28,124 nt of DNA from JBBIII01 sp037446575 (GCA_037446575.1 JBBIII010000025.1:1-28124), one strand, 5' to 3'; positions 1-8,332 are shown, numbered from the stretch's first letter. Numbers and translations are program-made. The notes: generated by a model not told the origin, from the letters alone.

Positions 1-24
1 AAACTAATCCCTTATTGTCATCAC

Positions 25-1371
25 TTAAAACCTATACTGTACTCTAAAAGTAAAAATATCATCTTTAATATCATCCTTATATGGCTTGTAGGTTGCGTTT
101 GTTGTAAGCGGCGATACTTTATCATTTGTAATCATATCATAATAGAGTACAAACTTTACATTAGCATCATAGTAATAGACCCAACCAATTCCGATAGTTG
201 TGTATGCCAAATCTCCAAGTCCCATTTTTGATTCTGGCGCACCAATATGCTTTGAATTTGCATCCTTGTTTGGATAGAATTGATCATAGCGAGCTACAAA
301 TTGATGCTGTAGTCCGACATTTTGGATTAATGCAAAATAATAACCGAGGAAATTCCGCAAATACATATCGGTTGACAAAAGAGAGCTTGGTGAACGATTG
401 TCGTCTTTTGTTCCCGGTTGTTGACCAGTAATTGCTTCAAAGCGCAAAGACGAACCACCGATAGGGAGCAAATCAGCATAAATTTGTGCATCGAATCCAA
501 TATAATTACGACCGAAAAAAGCCCCCTTGTTGCTTTGCGTAGAATCTATTTCATTGATTTTTTTGTAGATATACTTTGTCGGACTTTTTATTCCACCAGC
601 ATAAATAGAAACCCCGGCATCAATAGCAATGTTTTGTTCTACAAATGGAAGCGACGCGCCAAAACGACCTATAACATCTTTCATATTATCAACTTCGTTA
701 GCATTCGGACCAGTGCCATTGAAGACACCTAACTTCAAATTAAATAGACTGAGAAATCCCATCATTTCTGTCGGGTTTGCTTCTATTTTTATACCGAGTT
801 CGCGTTCGCCCGGAAATAATGTCGGATACATACGGGTTCGTTCCGGCATTTCACGGCTTCCGGAAGAATACATAATTTCAAAACCAAAAGGCCGATCAAA
901 TACGCCTGCGGTTAATGAAAATGTTCTTAACCATGGATCTTTAATTGTCGCGTATGCATCCTTAATTCCTACTCCGCTTTGCGTTACATCAATTTGTAAA
1001 ACATATTGTGTAATATCAGCGCCGTAAGTTACCTTTAGGCGTCCTCTGCGTACAGAAAACCGGGTTGAAACATCTTTTGCTAAAGCGCCGCCCTGAAAAT
1101 TTCCTACTGCTGTAGGTCCAGATATCATACTTCCGGCAAAACCTCCGGCTCCGCTCGAAGAAGTCAGTTGCGCCTGAATGTAGCCGCTCAACTTTATTTT
1201 AGATAGAGCGTCAAGTCTTGTTTTCATCTCTGCAATTGTTTCATTTATGCCGTTAATTGCCTCTTTTACTTCGGCAACTTTTTCATTCGCGTCATCGCGA
1301 GATGTATCCTGCGCCCTTGTGTTAATTGCAGGCAAAATAATTAATGCAAATATGATCGCGCGTTTAAGCAT
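25..1371 (-). CDS. Phosphate-selective porin O/P-like outer-membrane protein
   Basis: A 448-residue protein with a signal peptide (MLKRAIIFALIILPAINTRA, cleavage near AQ at 20-21). A charged heptad-like segment (about 25-60) follows, predicted to be a coiled coil. The rest is an alternating hydrophobic/polar beta-barrel pattern ending in the aromatic residue of FRVQYRF, as outer-membrane porins do. This coiled-coil plus barrel layout is typical of the OprO/OprP (porin O and P) family, which passes phosphate or polyphosphate across the outer membrane; trimer formation and anion choice are family knowledge, not visible here. AAGGA about 9 nt upstream of the ATG supports the start. It lies 51 nt after the small membrane-protein gene on the same strand and is divergent from a PhoB/PhoR-like pair, which supports a phosphate role. 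Substrate is inferred, and a general porin is possible. Confidence 0.8.
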   Translation of the reverse strand: MLKRAIIFALIILPAINTRAQDTSRDDANEKVAEVKEAINGINETIAEMKTRLDALSKIKLSGYIQAQLTSSSGAGGFAGSMISGPTAVGNFQGGALAKDVSTRFSVRRGRLKVTYGADITQYVLQIDVTQSGVGIKDAYATIKDPWLRTFSLTAGVFDRPFGFEIMYSSGSREMPERTRMYPTLFPGERELGIKIEANPTEMMGFLSLFNLKLGVFNGTGPNANEVDNMKDVIGRFGASLPFVEQNIAIDAGVSIYAGGIKSPTKYIYKKINEIDSTQSNKGAFFGRNYIGFDAQIYADLLPIGGSSLRFEAITGQQPGTKDDNRSPSSLLSTDMYLRNFLGYYFALIQNVGLQHQFVARYDQFYPNKDANSKHIGAPESKMGLGDLAYTTIGIGWVYYYDANVKFVLYYDMITNDKVSPLTTNATYKPYKDDIKDDIFTFRVQYRF

Positions 1372-1422
1372 ATTTTTTTTCCTTCATTTGTTATTGGTTG
1401 TTTTTTAGTTGATTAGTTTATT

Positions 1423-1581
1423 CTAAAATCCTGCGCCGAAAATATGTATTGCGATTCCGAACATAACCAATGCACCGACTATTAAAACCAACGATACATT
1501 GAATTCTGTTTTAGTGATTGGTAATGATTCTTCTAAAATATTTTCTGCTGAAAATATGTAAGTGAATAATAACTGTTTCAT
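1423..1581 (-). CDS. Small single-pass membrane protein, unknown function
   Basis: A 52-residue protein beginning MKQLLFTYIFSAENILEESL. The start at 1581 is chosen because AGGAGA sits 5 nt upstream; an in-frame ATG at 1638 has no ribosome site. The N-terminal 12 residues are hydrophobic/aromatic, followed by an acidic stretch, then a clear membrane helix at about 29-49 (VSLVLIVGALVMFGIAIHIF) and a three-residue tail. I do not recognise the family. It precedes the porin gene by 51 nt in the same direction, so they are probably co-transcribed, and candidate Pho-box repeats lie upstream. It could be a small partner of a phosphate uptake or envelope complex, but that is only context. The good ribosome site and the membrane segment argue that it is real. 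Confidence 0.6.
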   Translation of the reverse strand: MKQLLFTYIFSAENILEESLPITKTEFNVSLVLIVGALVMFGIAIHIFGAGF

Positions 1582-1645
1582 ATTGTCTCCTGTATATTTG
1601 TAATTAAAAATTACGCTACAAATATCGCATGAAGACATTGCCGGA

Positions 1646-1699
1646 AGTTAAACTTTTCGTTACCAAATTGTTAAAAATCTGCGAAAAAAAATTTGTTAA
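1646..1699 (-). promoter_or_regulatory. Candidate Pho box: TTAACA-type direct repeats
   Basis: Read on the minus strand, hexamers TTAACA (1699-1694), TTAACA (1674-1669), GTAACG (1663-1658) and TTAACT (1651-1646) face the small membrane-protein and porin genes. The last three are spaced 11 and 12 bp, about one helical turn, and the first lies 25 bp away. PhoB/PhoP-family regulators bind direct repeats with 11-bp period, and the Bacillus PhoP consensus is TTAACA-like. A PhoB-like regulator gene is adjacent. A possible -10 (GATATT, 1626-1621) follows. A perfect inverted repeat GTAATT-AAA-AATTAC (1600-1614) lies in the predicted leader. Function is inferred. Confidence 0.4.
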
Positions 1700-2103
1700 G
1701 AGCAATTACAGAGGATCAAAAATCTTATGAAAGGGGGCACACAATACAAGTTGAATCAAAAAAATAGCGACGGGTATAGCGCTATGCCACAATACAAAGT
1801 CTAACTGACTCTTTTATAATCAAGTTCACTCTCATCCTGATGAGGCAGTTGTTTTTCTAAAAGCCGAAAAAATGAATACTGTTCTTTCATATTTAAATGG
1901 CTGTATAAACTTAATAAGAAGAGCGAAAAAAGGCATTAAGAAATTGTTATCCTTTTATTAATAAAAATAAGTGTTTTTATCGGGTTCTTGAATCAGAGAA
2001 TATACTAATCTATATTGCATACAGATTTTATCACAGTAATGCTAGGCTTTAACGCCTTTATACTATATGCACGAAGTAGTTTTATTTATATAAAGAATTT
2101 GTT
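1700..2103. other. Intergenic region upstream of the response regulator
   Basis: About 400 nt between the candidate Pho box and the regulator gene, very A+T-rich. It holds a near-palindrome GGTATAGCGCTATGCC and a short hairpin CTCATC-CT-GATGAG. I see no RNA gene and no convincing promoter match. A 29-codon basic reading frame at 1872-1961 lacks a ribosome site and is not called. The sequence just before the regulator ATG also lacks an obvious Shine-Dalgarno motif. Confidence 0.5.
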
Positions 2104-2796
2104 ATGAAGAACATTATTTTAGTTGTTGATGATGAAAAGGATATTGTAGAATTACTTGTTTATAATCTTTCCAAAGAGGGGTATGGAATTATAACCGCCC
2201 GCAATGGGAAAGAAGCTCTGGAAAAAGCCAAGCAAAAACCCGACTTGATAATCCTCGATATAATGATGCCAGAGATGAACGGTTTGCAAGTTATTCAAGA
2301 ATTAAAGAAAGACAGAACAACTGCAAATATTCCTGTTTTACTTTTAACTGCAAAAGGAACTGAGACAGATGAAATTATAGGATTGGAAATTGGCGCTGAT
2401 GATTATATCACGAAACCAGTAAAACTTGGCAAACTAATTGCTCGAGTCCATACTGCCTTACGTCGAAAACAACTATCTGAAAAAAATGCAATACCCCAAC
2501 TTGATTTGATAAAAATAAAAGAATTAGAAATTAATGTTTCAAGTTATACCGCACACCTTGGCAAGCAAAAACTTATATTACCTCGAAAAGAATTTGAAAC
2601 GCTTGTATATCTAATCCGTAATAGAGGAAGAGTATTATCGCGAGAATCAATTCTTAACGCCGTGTGGGGTGAAAACATTCACGTTGTGGATCGGACGGTT
2701 GATGTGCATGTTAGAAAAATTCGAGAGAAGTTAGGCGAATATGCTGATTATATAGAAACAGTATCCGGTATCGGCTATAGGTTTAAGGCACAATAA
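2104..2796 (+). CDS. PhoB-like OmpR-family response regulator
   Basis: A 230-residue cytoplasmic transcription factor. The receiver domain (about 3-120) has the acidic pocket D9/D10, phospho-acceptor D52 in LIILDIMMPEMNG, T82 in LLLTAKG and K104 in DYITKP. The C-terminal winged-helix DNA-binding domain (about 132-228) has the typical LPRKEFETLVYLIRNRG and VDVHVRKIREKLG segments. Phosphorylation by the partner kinase should promote dimerisation and binding to direct repeats. The stop codon abuts the kinase ATG with no gap, so the two are translationally linked. PhoB is the preferred reading because of the divergent phosphate-type porin and PhoR-like partner. No pst or phoU genes are in the window, so another OmpR-family role cannot be excluded. 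Confidence 0.88.
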   Translation: MKNIILVVDDEKDIVELLVYNLSKEGYGIITARNGKEALEKAKQKPDLIILDIMMPEMNGLQVIQELKKDRTTANIPVLLLTAKGTETDEIIGLEIGADDYITKPVKLGKLIARVHTALRRKQLSEKNAIPQLDLIKIKELEINVSSYTAHLGKQKLILPRKEFETLVYLIRNRGRVLSRESILNAVWGENIHVVDRTVDVHVRKIREKLGEYADYIETVSGIGYRFKAQ

Positions 2797-4239
2797 ATGA
2801 AAATACAAACGAAAATTACTTCAACTTACGTGGCGTTTGCCTTGTTAATTGTTGTTACCCTCGGTATCGTTACAAGCTTATGGACAGAGTCGTATTTTAA
2901 AAATCGGCTTGTTAATGATCTTAGTCGCCAAGCCGATTTAGTGTTTTATATTTTACAGGAAGATACCGCACACACCTTTGTAGAAGCGGACAAAAAATTA
3001 AAAAAGATAGGAGGCATTGAGCAATTAAGAATTACCTTAATTGATAAACATGGAAATGTGTTGGCAGATTCAGATTTACCGTCTGATACAATATCAAAAA
3101 TAGAAAATCATGCAAACCGCCCGGAAATTATTCAGGCAAAGAAATCGGGGATAGGATATGATATTAGGCATAGCGCAACGTTATCGCGCGAATACTTCTA
3201 CTTGGCAAAACGAGTAATGAAATTACCGGCTAATTCTTATTTTAGCAATCTCCAATTTTTAAGATTAAGCGTTCCTTATGATGAAGTGCAACATCAAATT
3301 GATAGTATTCGCTCGATAGAAATTATAACAGGTTTTCTGGTATTAATTGCAGTAGTCGCAGTAAGCGTTGTGATTTCTCGTCGGATAACTAATCCAATGA
3401 CACAAATTGCTATCGATGTTGAAAGAATACGGTCGGGCGATCTCGACGCTAGAATAAAAATTAAATCGAGCGATGAAACCGGACTTGTTGCAAAAGCAAT
3501 CAATGAATTGGTTGATAAACTTAAATCAGATATTGTGCAATTAAAAAAATTAGAGCTTGTCCGCAGTCAATTTCTTGGAAATGTTTCTCATGAACTTAGA
3601 ACGCCTCTTTTTACTATACAAGGTTATTTAGAAACCCTGCTTGCCGGCGCAATAAATGATTCTTCAGTCAATCGTTCTTTTTTATATAAAGCTCAAACTA
3701 ATTTAGAGAGATTAAATTCATTGTTGGAAGACTTAATCAATATCTCGCAGATTGAATCAGGTGAAATGAAATTAAGCTTTAGAATTTTCAAATTGAACGA
3801 ATATCTCGAATCGGTTTTAAAAGATTTTGAGAAATTGGCAGAAACCCGAAATGTAAAAATTAAAACGAGTTTAAGTACTACAGAACAAGATGAAGTTTTC
3901 GGCGATAAGGAAAGATTAAGACAGGTCTTGAACAATTTATTAAGCAATGCAATCAACTATAATAAAGATGGTGGCGAAGTCATCCTTTCAGCCGAAAGAA
4001 AGTCGAATAGTATAGTGATAAGTGTAAAAGATACTGGAGTAGGAATTCCTGAAGAACACCTGTCAAGGATATTTGAGAGATTCTATCGCATTGATAGTGA
4101 TCGCTCGCGCGCTTTAGGTGGTACTGGGCTTGGCCTTGCGATAGTTAAACATATCCTCGAAGCGCATAATTCTTCCATTACAGTTGAAAGTAAAGTAGGC
4201 GAAGGAAGTAATTTTAGTTTTCTTCTGAAAAGCACTTAA
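2797..4239 (+). CDS. PhoR-like membrane sensor histidine kinase
   Basis: A 480-residue inner-membrane kinase that should phosphorylate the adjacent regulator. Order: transmembrane helix about 9-29; extracytoplasmic sensor about 30-172 with no recognised ligand motif; second transmembrane helix about 175-195 (GFLVLIAVVAVSVVISRR); HAMP linker about 195-248; HisKA dimerisation domain with phospho-acceptor H265 in VSHELRTPLF; catalytic ATPase domain with N-box near 379-388 (NNLLSNAINYN), G1 box D412-TGVGIP, F-box ERFYRID and G2 box G441-GTGLGLAI. All catalytic elements are intact. Unlike E. coli PhoR, which has a PAS domain and only a small periplasmic part, this protein has a sizeable extracytoplasmic region, as in Gram-positive PhoR/WalK-type kinases. 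The stimulus is inferred to be phosphate limitation from the neighbouring porin. Confidence 0.88.
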   Translation: MKIQTKITSTYVAFALLIVVTLGIVTSLWTESYFKNRLVNDLSRQADLVFYILQEDTAHTFVEADKKLKKIGGIEQLRITLIDKHGNVLADSDLPSDTISKIENHANRPEIIQAKKSGIGYDIRHSATLSREYFYLAKRVMKLPANSYFSNLQFLRLSVPYDEVQHQIDSIRSIEIITGFLVLIAVVAVSVVISRRITNPMTQIAIDVERIRSGDLDARIKIKSSDETGLVAKAINELVDKLKSDIVQLKKLELVRSQFLGNVSHELRTPLFTIQGYLETLLAGAINDSSVNRSFLYKAQTNLERLNSLLEDLINISQIESGEMKLSFRIFKLNEYLESVLKDFEKLAETRNVKIKTSLSTTEQDEVFGDKERLRQVLNNLLSNAINYNKDGGEVILSAERKSNSIVISVKDTGVGIPEEHLSRIFERFYRIDSDRSRALGGTGLGLAIVKHILEAHNSSITVESKVGEGSNFSFLLKST

Positions 4240-4252
4240 TAAAATAATGTAA

Positions 4253-4273
4253 TTCAGTAGTGCAACTATTGAA
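4253..4273. terminator. Hairpin between convergent genes
   Basis: TTCAGTAG, a TGCAA loop and CTATTGAA form an 8-bp stem with one G-U pair. It lies 14 nt after the kinase stop and 16 nt before the end of the convergent gene. There is no strong T-run on either side, so termination is only plausible. Confidence 0.3.
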
Positions 4274-4288
4274 CAACATTTATATAGA

Positions 4289-4855
4289 CTACCTAATAGA
4301 TTTTCTTATTTCAATTTTTTGTTGAATTAACCTGTATCCATCAATGCTGATAAAATAAAGTCCAACAAAAATTCCTGCAATACAAGTTATTATACCAATA
4401 GCATTTACAATTGCCGCAATAGTTTCTATCTCTTCCATTAAATTCAGTCGATACATTAACCAATTCCAATCATGAATAGCGCCGCGCGAAATAAGCTGTA
4501 GCTTTCTATACGGCGCGTCTCCGATATATATTGAAACGTTTACTGTGCTCTGTCCTGTCCAATAAAGAGTGAACATTAATGAGCGCAAATTGTTCTTAGC
4601 AAAGACGATTACTGTGGCAATCGGTATAATGATTTGTAATAGCGAGCCCCCTAAAAAATAAATCGTTCGTCCAAAAATTGTAAAAATAAAATGCCCCGCT
4701 TCGTGAATGAATAAATCAATAGTATCAATTACCCAAATTATAAAAGGGAGATTATTTCTTCCTGCAAAGCTTTGGTAATCAGTTGCAAGGAAAAATGTGA
4801 AGTAAATTATAAATATTAGACAGACTAAATATAACCCAACCTTAAAATAATCCAT
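4289..4855 (-). CDS. Membrane protein with HEXXH metallopeptidase motif (M50-like)
   Basis: A 188-residue integral membrane protein. A hydrophobic helix (about 7-24) is followed by H51-E-A-G-H55 near the start of a second hydrophobic segment, then GGSLLQIIIPIATVIVF (about 68-85), a polar region with SRGAIHDWNWLMYRLNL (about 123-139), and a final helix (about 146-168). The HEXXH within a membrane helix plus a downstream HD pair resembles site-2-protease-like M50 zinc peptidases, where the histidines and a distal aspartate bind zinc. There is no PDZ domain and the protein is shorter than RseP-type enzymes. AGAGG about 6 nt before the ATG supports the start. It stands alone between a convergent kinase gene and GH31, so no substrate is suggested. 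Proteolytic activity is inferred from the motif only. Confidence 0.6.
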   Translation of the reverse strand: MDYFKVGLYLVCLIFIIYFTFFLATDYQSFAGRNNLPFIIWVIDTIDLFIHEAGHFIFTIFGRTIYFLGGSLLQIIIPIATVIVFAKNNLRSLMFTLYWTGQSTVNVSIYIGDAPYRKLQLISRGAIHDWNWLMYRLNLMEEIETIAAIVNAIGIITCIAGIFVGLYFISIDGYRLIQQKIEIRKSIR

Positions 4856-5157
4856 TGTTGACCTCTACGACACCATGTTTTAGTTATTGCTGTTGTAACT
4901 CACAGTAAATCTTTTTATACATCACTTGTAATTACTCGGCAAATCACTTGTGCAGAAGTTATCCTATATAAAAGTATATACAATTGTGAATTGTAGAATA
5001 CTGACAAGCCCGAAGGGGCAAGCACAGAAAAAACACATGATTAACAGTTCAAAACTATGTAAATCTTGTTTCATCTGTGTAATCTGCCTGCCCGACTATG
5101 TCGTTCAGGCGAGTGTTCTATGTTGTTCATTATTACTATTGCGCCGAGTTATTACCA
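4856..5157. other. Intergenic region with palindromic sequence
   Basis: About 300 nt between the M50-like gene and the end of the GH31 gene, with no credible coding sequence. It contains a small hairpin GCCCGAAGGGGC (5008-5019), a stretch near 5071-5085 that reads TCATCTGTGTAATCT, and an imperfect palindrome at 5086-5110. It probably combines the promoter of the M50-like gene with repeat-like filler. Confidence 0.5.
5086..5110. repeat. Imperfect palindrome, possible dispersed intergenic repeat
   Basis: Arms GCCTGCCCGAC and GTCGTTCAGGC around TAT pair over 9 of 11 positions. It is GC-rich in an A+T-rich gap and lies about 50 nt beyond the GH31 stop codon. No T-run follows on the minus strand, so it looks more like a REP-type palindromic unit than a Rho-independent terminator. 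Only one copy is present in the window, so its repetitive nature is unproven. Confidence 0.35.
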
Positions 5158-7407
5158 TTACTTCTTAACTACAATATTGCTTTCGGAGTTTTTAGATAAT
5201 TGTATTTTTGCTATTCTATTTTTATTATCCCACGTAAAATTAGCGGCTTTGTTGTTTATACTTACTGAAGCAGGTTTTTTATCTAATTTTATTTGAACCG
5301 ATGAAGCTATTGAAAGAGAAGGTATATATATATCAAGAGAAACATATTTATTTGCAAGCGTGAAAGTTTTTTCAATATTATTTTCTAAATAATCAACATA
5401 ATTGAATGAAGTGCTCTCGTCGGTTTTTCCGGGGAAGGCATAAATATTTAGTTCCTTCTTGGGATTTGTATCCCAAATTTTCGTGTTTCCAGAAATCATT
5501 CTACCGGTTACATAAATTGAATTCGATTTGATGAACACAGGAATTCTTTCGAGCGGTTGCGTAACAGTAATCTCTTTGTTTCCTTCGTGCGATTTGTTCA
5601 TATCATAGTAATCTAACCAAACTCCTTGAGGTAAATAAATTTTTCTTGTGTTTGACGAATCTAAAATCGGAGCTACAAGAAATGTATTGCCAAGTATGTA
5701 TGTATCCCAAATATCGTACGTTTTAGAATCTTCGGGATAAACATAAGCGAGCGGTTTCATAACTACGCCGTTTTTGTACGATGTGTTAGCTAAAGAGTAA
5801 ATAAACGGCAGTAACTCCATTCTTATGTTGTTGCAATCTCTAAAAATATTTTGCAATTGCTTAGAATATTTCCAAGGCGGACGATCTTCGAGCCGACCGC
5901 CGGCGTCGTCAATTTTTATTTCGTAGAATGCGCTCCAAGCGCCGAATTGAAGCCAACGAGCGTACAAATTTTCCGGAATTCTTCCGCCTAAATATCCGCC
6001 TACATCCGAGCCCCAAATAGGGAATCCCATAAAACTGCACCGAATTGCATTTGCTAAGTTGCCAGCCAATCCATCCCAACTTGCTCTCGAATCGCCGCCC
6101 CAAACAGCAGTTAGATACGGCTGACACCTATGAAACGCCGCCCGAGCAAAATTTACTTGATCGTCATTATATTTTTCACGTAAAAATGTATCTATAGTTT
6201 TTGATAGGAGATAAATGTATTTATTTCTTCTTTCGGCAACCGGCGTTCCATCTTTCCAAGGAAACATTTGCGGAAATAACTGATCAGCGCGGTCAATTTT
6301 GTGTCCTTTCACTCCGACAGAATATTGATGCTCATTTAATCTCTTTTGAAATTCCTTAATTGCATCAGCATTTGTTAGATCAAAATATGTTTCTTTGCTC
6401 GGTAGAATTCCCGGAAAATCGGGATCTCCAAAAGTTGCTGAAGTAACCCAAGTCATAAATTCCATTCCGTATTTATTCCGTATAACACCTATCCATTCTT
6501 TTGGGTTTGCAAACTTTTCATTGAAGTTCATCTTTGACCATCCATGTCCGCCATCGCTAAATGGTCTATCAACCCACCATGATGTAAAAGGAATTTTCAA
6601 GTCTGTCATTTTTTTTATATCGTCTAAAATCTCATCTTTACCGCCGTTATTTTGATCGCGCCATCCAATCGGTCCACAAGCCCACATTGGAACAAACTTT
6701 GGCTTGCCGATTATTTCGTAATACGCCTTCATAATCTCATCGCCATTCTTGCCGGTAATTATATGCCAATCTAAATTTCCGGTGCGATGATATAATTCTG
6801 TTACGCCATTTATACCAAGTTTATATCTTCCCGCCGCAAAACTATCGAAGAAAGAGGCATAACCCTTATTTGTCATATAGAAAGCAGACCACGCAGAGGC
6901 GTAATTTTCATGATACTGACTTGCATCGCCAAGAACATCAACATCGACGACTTCGCCACGCAAATCAGGACTTTTTTGATTGTTCGGAAAAAGCGGCTGA
7001 AGTATGCCGAAGAAGCGTTCGCCGTTATCTTCAAGCTGAATAGTAACGTTAGAAGCCCACTCGGGTTCACCTTTAAATCGGATTGTATTTCCTCTAACTG
7101 TAATTTCAACTACGGCTAAGACATCTTCATACACGTTGCTATATGAAGCTGTGGCAGGATAACATAGTTGCAAAACAAGTTTTTCATTTGATTGTTCTAT
7201 GGGCGTTATAGATTTCGGTTTTGTGAAATTGAAATTGATGGACGAGATTGTTATTAATTTTTTGTTTGCTTCTGAAATATTTATTTTACCAGAGACAATA
7301 TCAAAACTGTAATTTCCATTTGTCCAAGAATTTACTCCTTGTGCGTTTAGAATAGCGGAAAAGAAAATGATGATGAAGAGATAGAAAAACTTACTTGCAG
7401 ATTTCAT
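5158..7407 (-). CDS. Secreted glycoside hydrolase family 31 enzyme
   Basis: A 749-residue exo-acting alpha-glycosidase, predicted periplasmic or exported. Signal peptide about 1-22 ends in LNAQG. An N-terminal beta-sandwich (about 25-230) precedes the (beta/alpha)8 barrel (about 235-560) and C-terminal beta-sandwich domains. Barrel signatures are PMWACGPIGWRDQ, SWWVDRPFSDGG, the nucleophile segment GHKID372-RAD and the acid/base segment PIWGSD468-VGGY, both aspartates being conserved in GH31. The residue three after the nucleophile is D375, where many GH31 members have E (DxxE). The substrate is not decidable from sequence; GH31 includes alpha-glucosidases, alpha-xylosidases and alpha-galactosidases. 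AGGAG 6 nt before the ATG fixes the start. It is on the opposite strand to, and distant from, the pectin locus, with no transporter alongside. Confidence 0.85.
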   Translation of the reverse strand: MKSASKFFYLFIIIFFSAILNAQGVNSWTNGNYSFDIVSGKINISEANKKLITISSINFNFTKPKSITPIEQSNEKLVLQLCYPATASYSNVYEDVLAVVEITVRGNTIRFKGEPEWASNVTIQLEDNGERFFGILQPLFPNNQKSPDLRGEVVDVDVLGDASQYHENYASAWSAFYMTNKGYASFFDSFAAGRYKLGINGVTELYHRTGNLDWHIITGKNGDEIMKAYYEIIGKPKFVPMWACGPIGWRDQNNGGKDEILDDIKKMTDLKIPFTSWWVDRPFSDGGHGWSKMNFNEKFANPKEWIGVIRNKYGMEFMTWVTSATFGDPDFPGILPSKETYFDLTNADAIKEFQKRLNEHQYSVGVKGHKIDRADQLFPQMFPWKDGTPVAERRNKYIYLLSKTIDTFLREKYNDDQVNFARAAFHRCQPYLTAVWGGDSRASWDGLAGNLANAIRCSFMGFPIWGSDVGGYLGGRIPENLYARWLQFGAWSAFYEIKIDDAGGRLEDRPPWKYSKQLQNIFRDCNNIRMELLPFIYSLANTSYKNGVVMKPLAYVYPEDSKTYDIWDTYILGNTFLVAPILDSSNTRKIYLPQGVWLDYYDMNKSHEGNKEITVTQPLERIPVFIKSNSIYVTGRMISGNTKIWDTNPKKELNIYAFPGKTDESTSFNYVDYLENNIEKTFTLANKYVSLDIYIPSLSIASSVQIKLDKKPASVSINNKAANFTWDNKNRIAKIQLSKNSESNIVVKK

Positions 7408-7606
7408 AATTTCTCCTAATTGTGTCGGTTATTGTAAAGGAAATTAATGGAAAAAGATAAGAAAAATGAATTAAAAAACTAATAGAAGACTAAAAATTTT
7501 CAGAGACTGCAATAAATCTAAATTTAAGATAGAAAGATTTTAAAGTGTAACAGAATAATGAGAAAACTCGAATTGACCGAAAGTTGTGGATATCCAGAAG
7601 TGCAGT

Positions 7607-8332
7607 TTAAGCTGAGCTGTCGTCGGGTTGCATGCATTCTGGACCATCATTTCTTGAATTATTGACATAATTTGAAACAGGATATGCAATCATCTTTGAT
7701 GCCGGATAAGGTTTAAGTAATTTCTTTAGAGCTTCTACATCTTTGTAGTTGCGGTCCAGCCATTGCTCAAAATTCTTTTTAGGAATTATAACAGGCATTC
7801 GCGTATGAATTTCAGACATTAATTCGTTCGGTATGGTAGTAATTATTGTGAAACTTGGGAATTCTTCACCTTTGTTATTCTTCCATACAGAAAATAATCC
7901 GGCAAACATAAATGTTTTTTTGTCTTTCATTCTTATGCAAAAAGGCTGTTTCTTCTGTACTTCTTTGGTTATACCCTTTACATCTGCAATTGTAGTAAGT
8001 TTTTTCCATTCATAAAATGCGTCTGTTGGAATAAGACAACGGCTCGATTTAAAATAGGGGGCAAATAATTTACTCTGATCCAAAGTCTCAGATTTAGCAT
8101 TGAAGGTTGTTGCTTGAATCTTGCCATCCTTAGACCAATGAGGAATCAACCACCATTGCATTTTTTGTAAGATCATATTGCCGTCTCGTATTACTGCGAC
8201 GGGCATTCGCCGCATTGGAGAGGCATTGTAAATTGGCAAATCTTTTAAAGCATCTTTTCTATTGCCTAAGACATTTTTGCCAAGAATTTCAAAAACCATT
8301 TTACCGTTTATGAAAGCGTACCGGCCGCACAT
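7607..8332 (-). CDS. SRAP-domain protein (YedK/HMCES-type abasic-site shield)
   Basis: A 241-residue SOS-response-associated peptidase family protein. The start at 8332 is chosen because it gives the invariant N-terminus MCGRY, whose C2 becomes the first residue after Met removal and forms a thiazolidine cross-link with abasic sites in single-stranded DNA. An in-frame ATG 20 codons earlier would bury that cysteine. Other conserved residues are N36 in YNASP, NAKSETL (78-84), E108 in DAFYEWK and H176 in IHTRMPV. The family role is to cap abasic lesions during replication and later self-reverse. A weak AGAGAG lies about 11 nt upstream. It is a single gene on the minus strand 199 nt upstream of GH31; no LexA box was identified by eye. 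Confidence 0.92.
   Translation of the reverse strand: MCGRYAFINGKMVFEILGKNVLGNRKDALKDLPIYNASPMRRMPVAVIRDGNMILQKMQWWLIPHWSKDGKIQATTFNAKSETLDQSKLFAPYFKSSRCLIPTDAFYEWKKLTTIADVKGITKEVQKKQPFCIRMKDKKTFMFAGLFSVWKNNKGEEFPSFTIITTIPNELMSEIHTRMPVIIPKKNFEQWLDRNYKDVEALKKLLKPYPASKMIAYPVSNYVNNSRNDGPECMQPDDSSA

Noticed and set aside
1582..1638. 19-residue N-terminal extension of the small membrane protein
   Set aside because: No ribosome site at 1638, whereas AGGAGA precedes the ATG at 1581; the extension also overlaps the predicted leader.
1872..1961. 29-codon basic reading frame upstream of the response regulator
   Set aside because: No ribosome site, A+T-rich composition and no support; likely chance.
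3693..3956. Antisense 87-codon reading frame inside the kinase gene
   Set aside because: Shadow of a well-supported coding sequence; low-complexity translation and no start signal.
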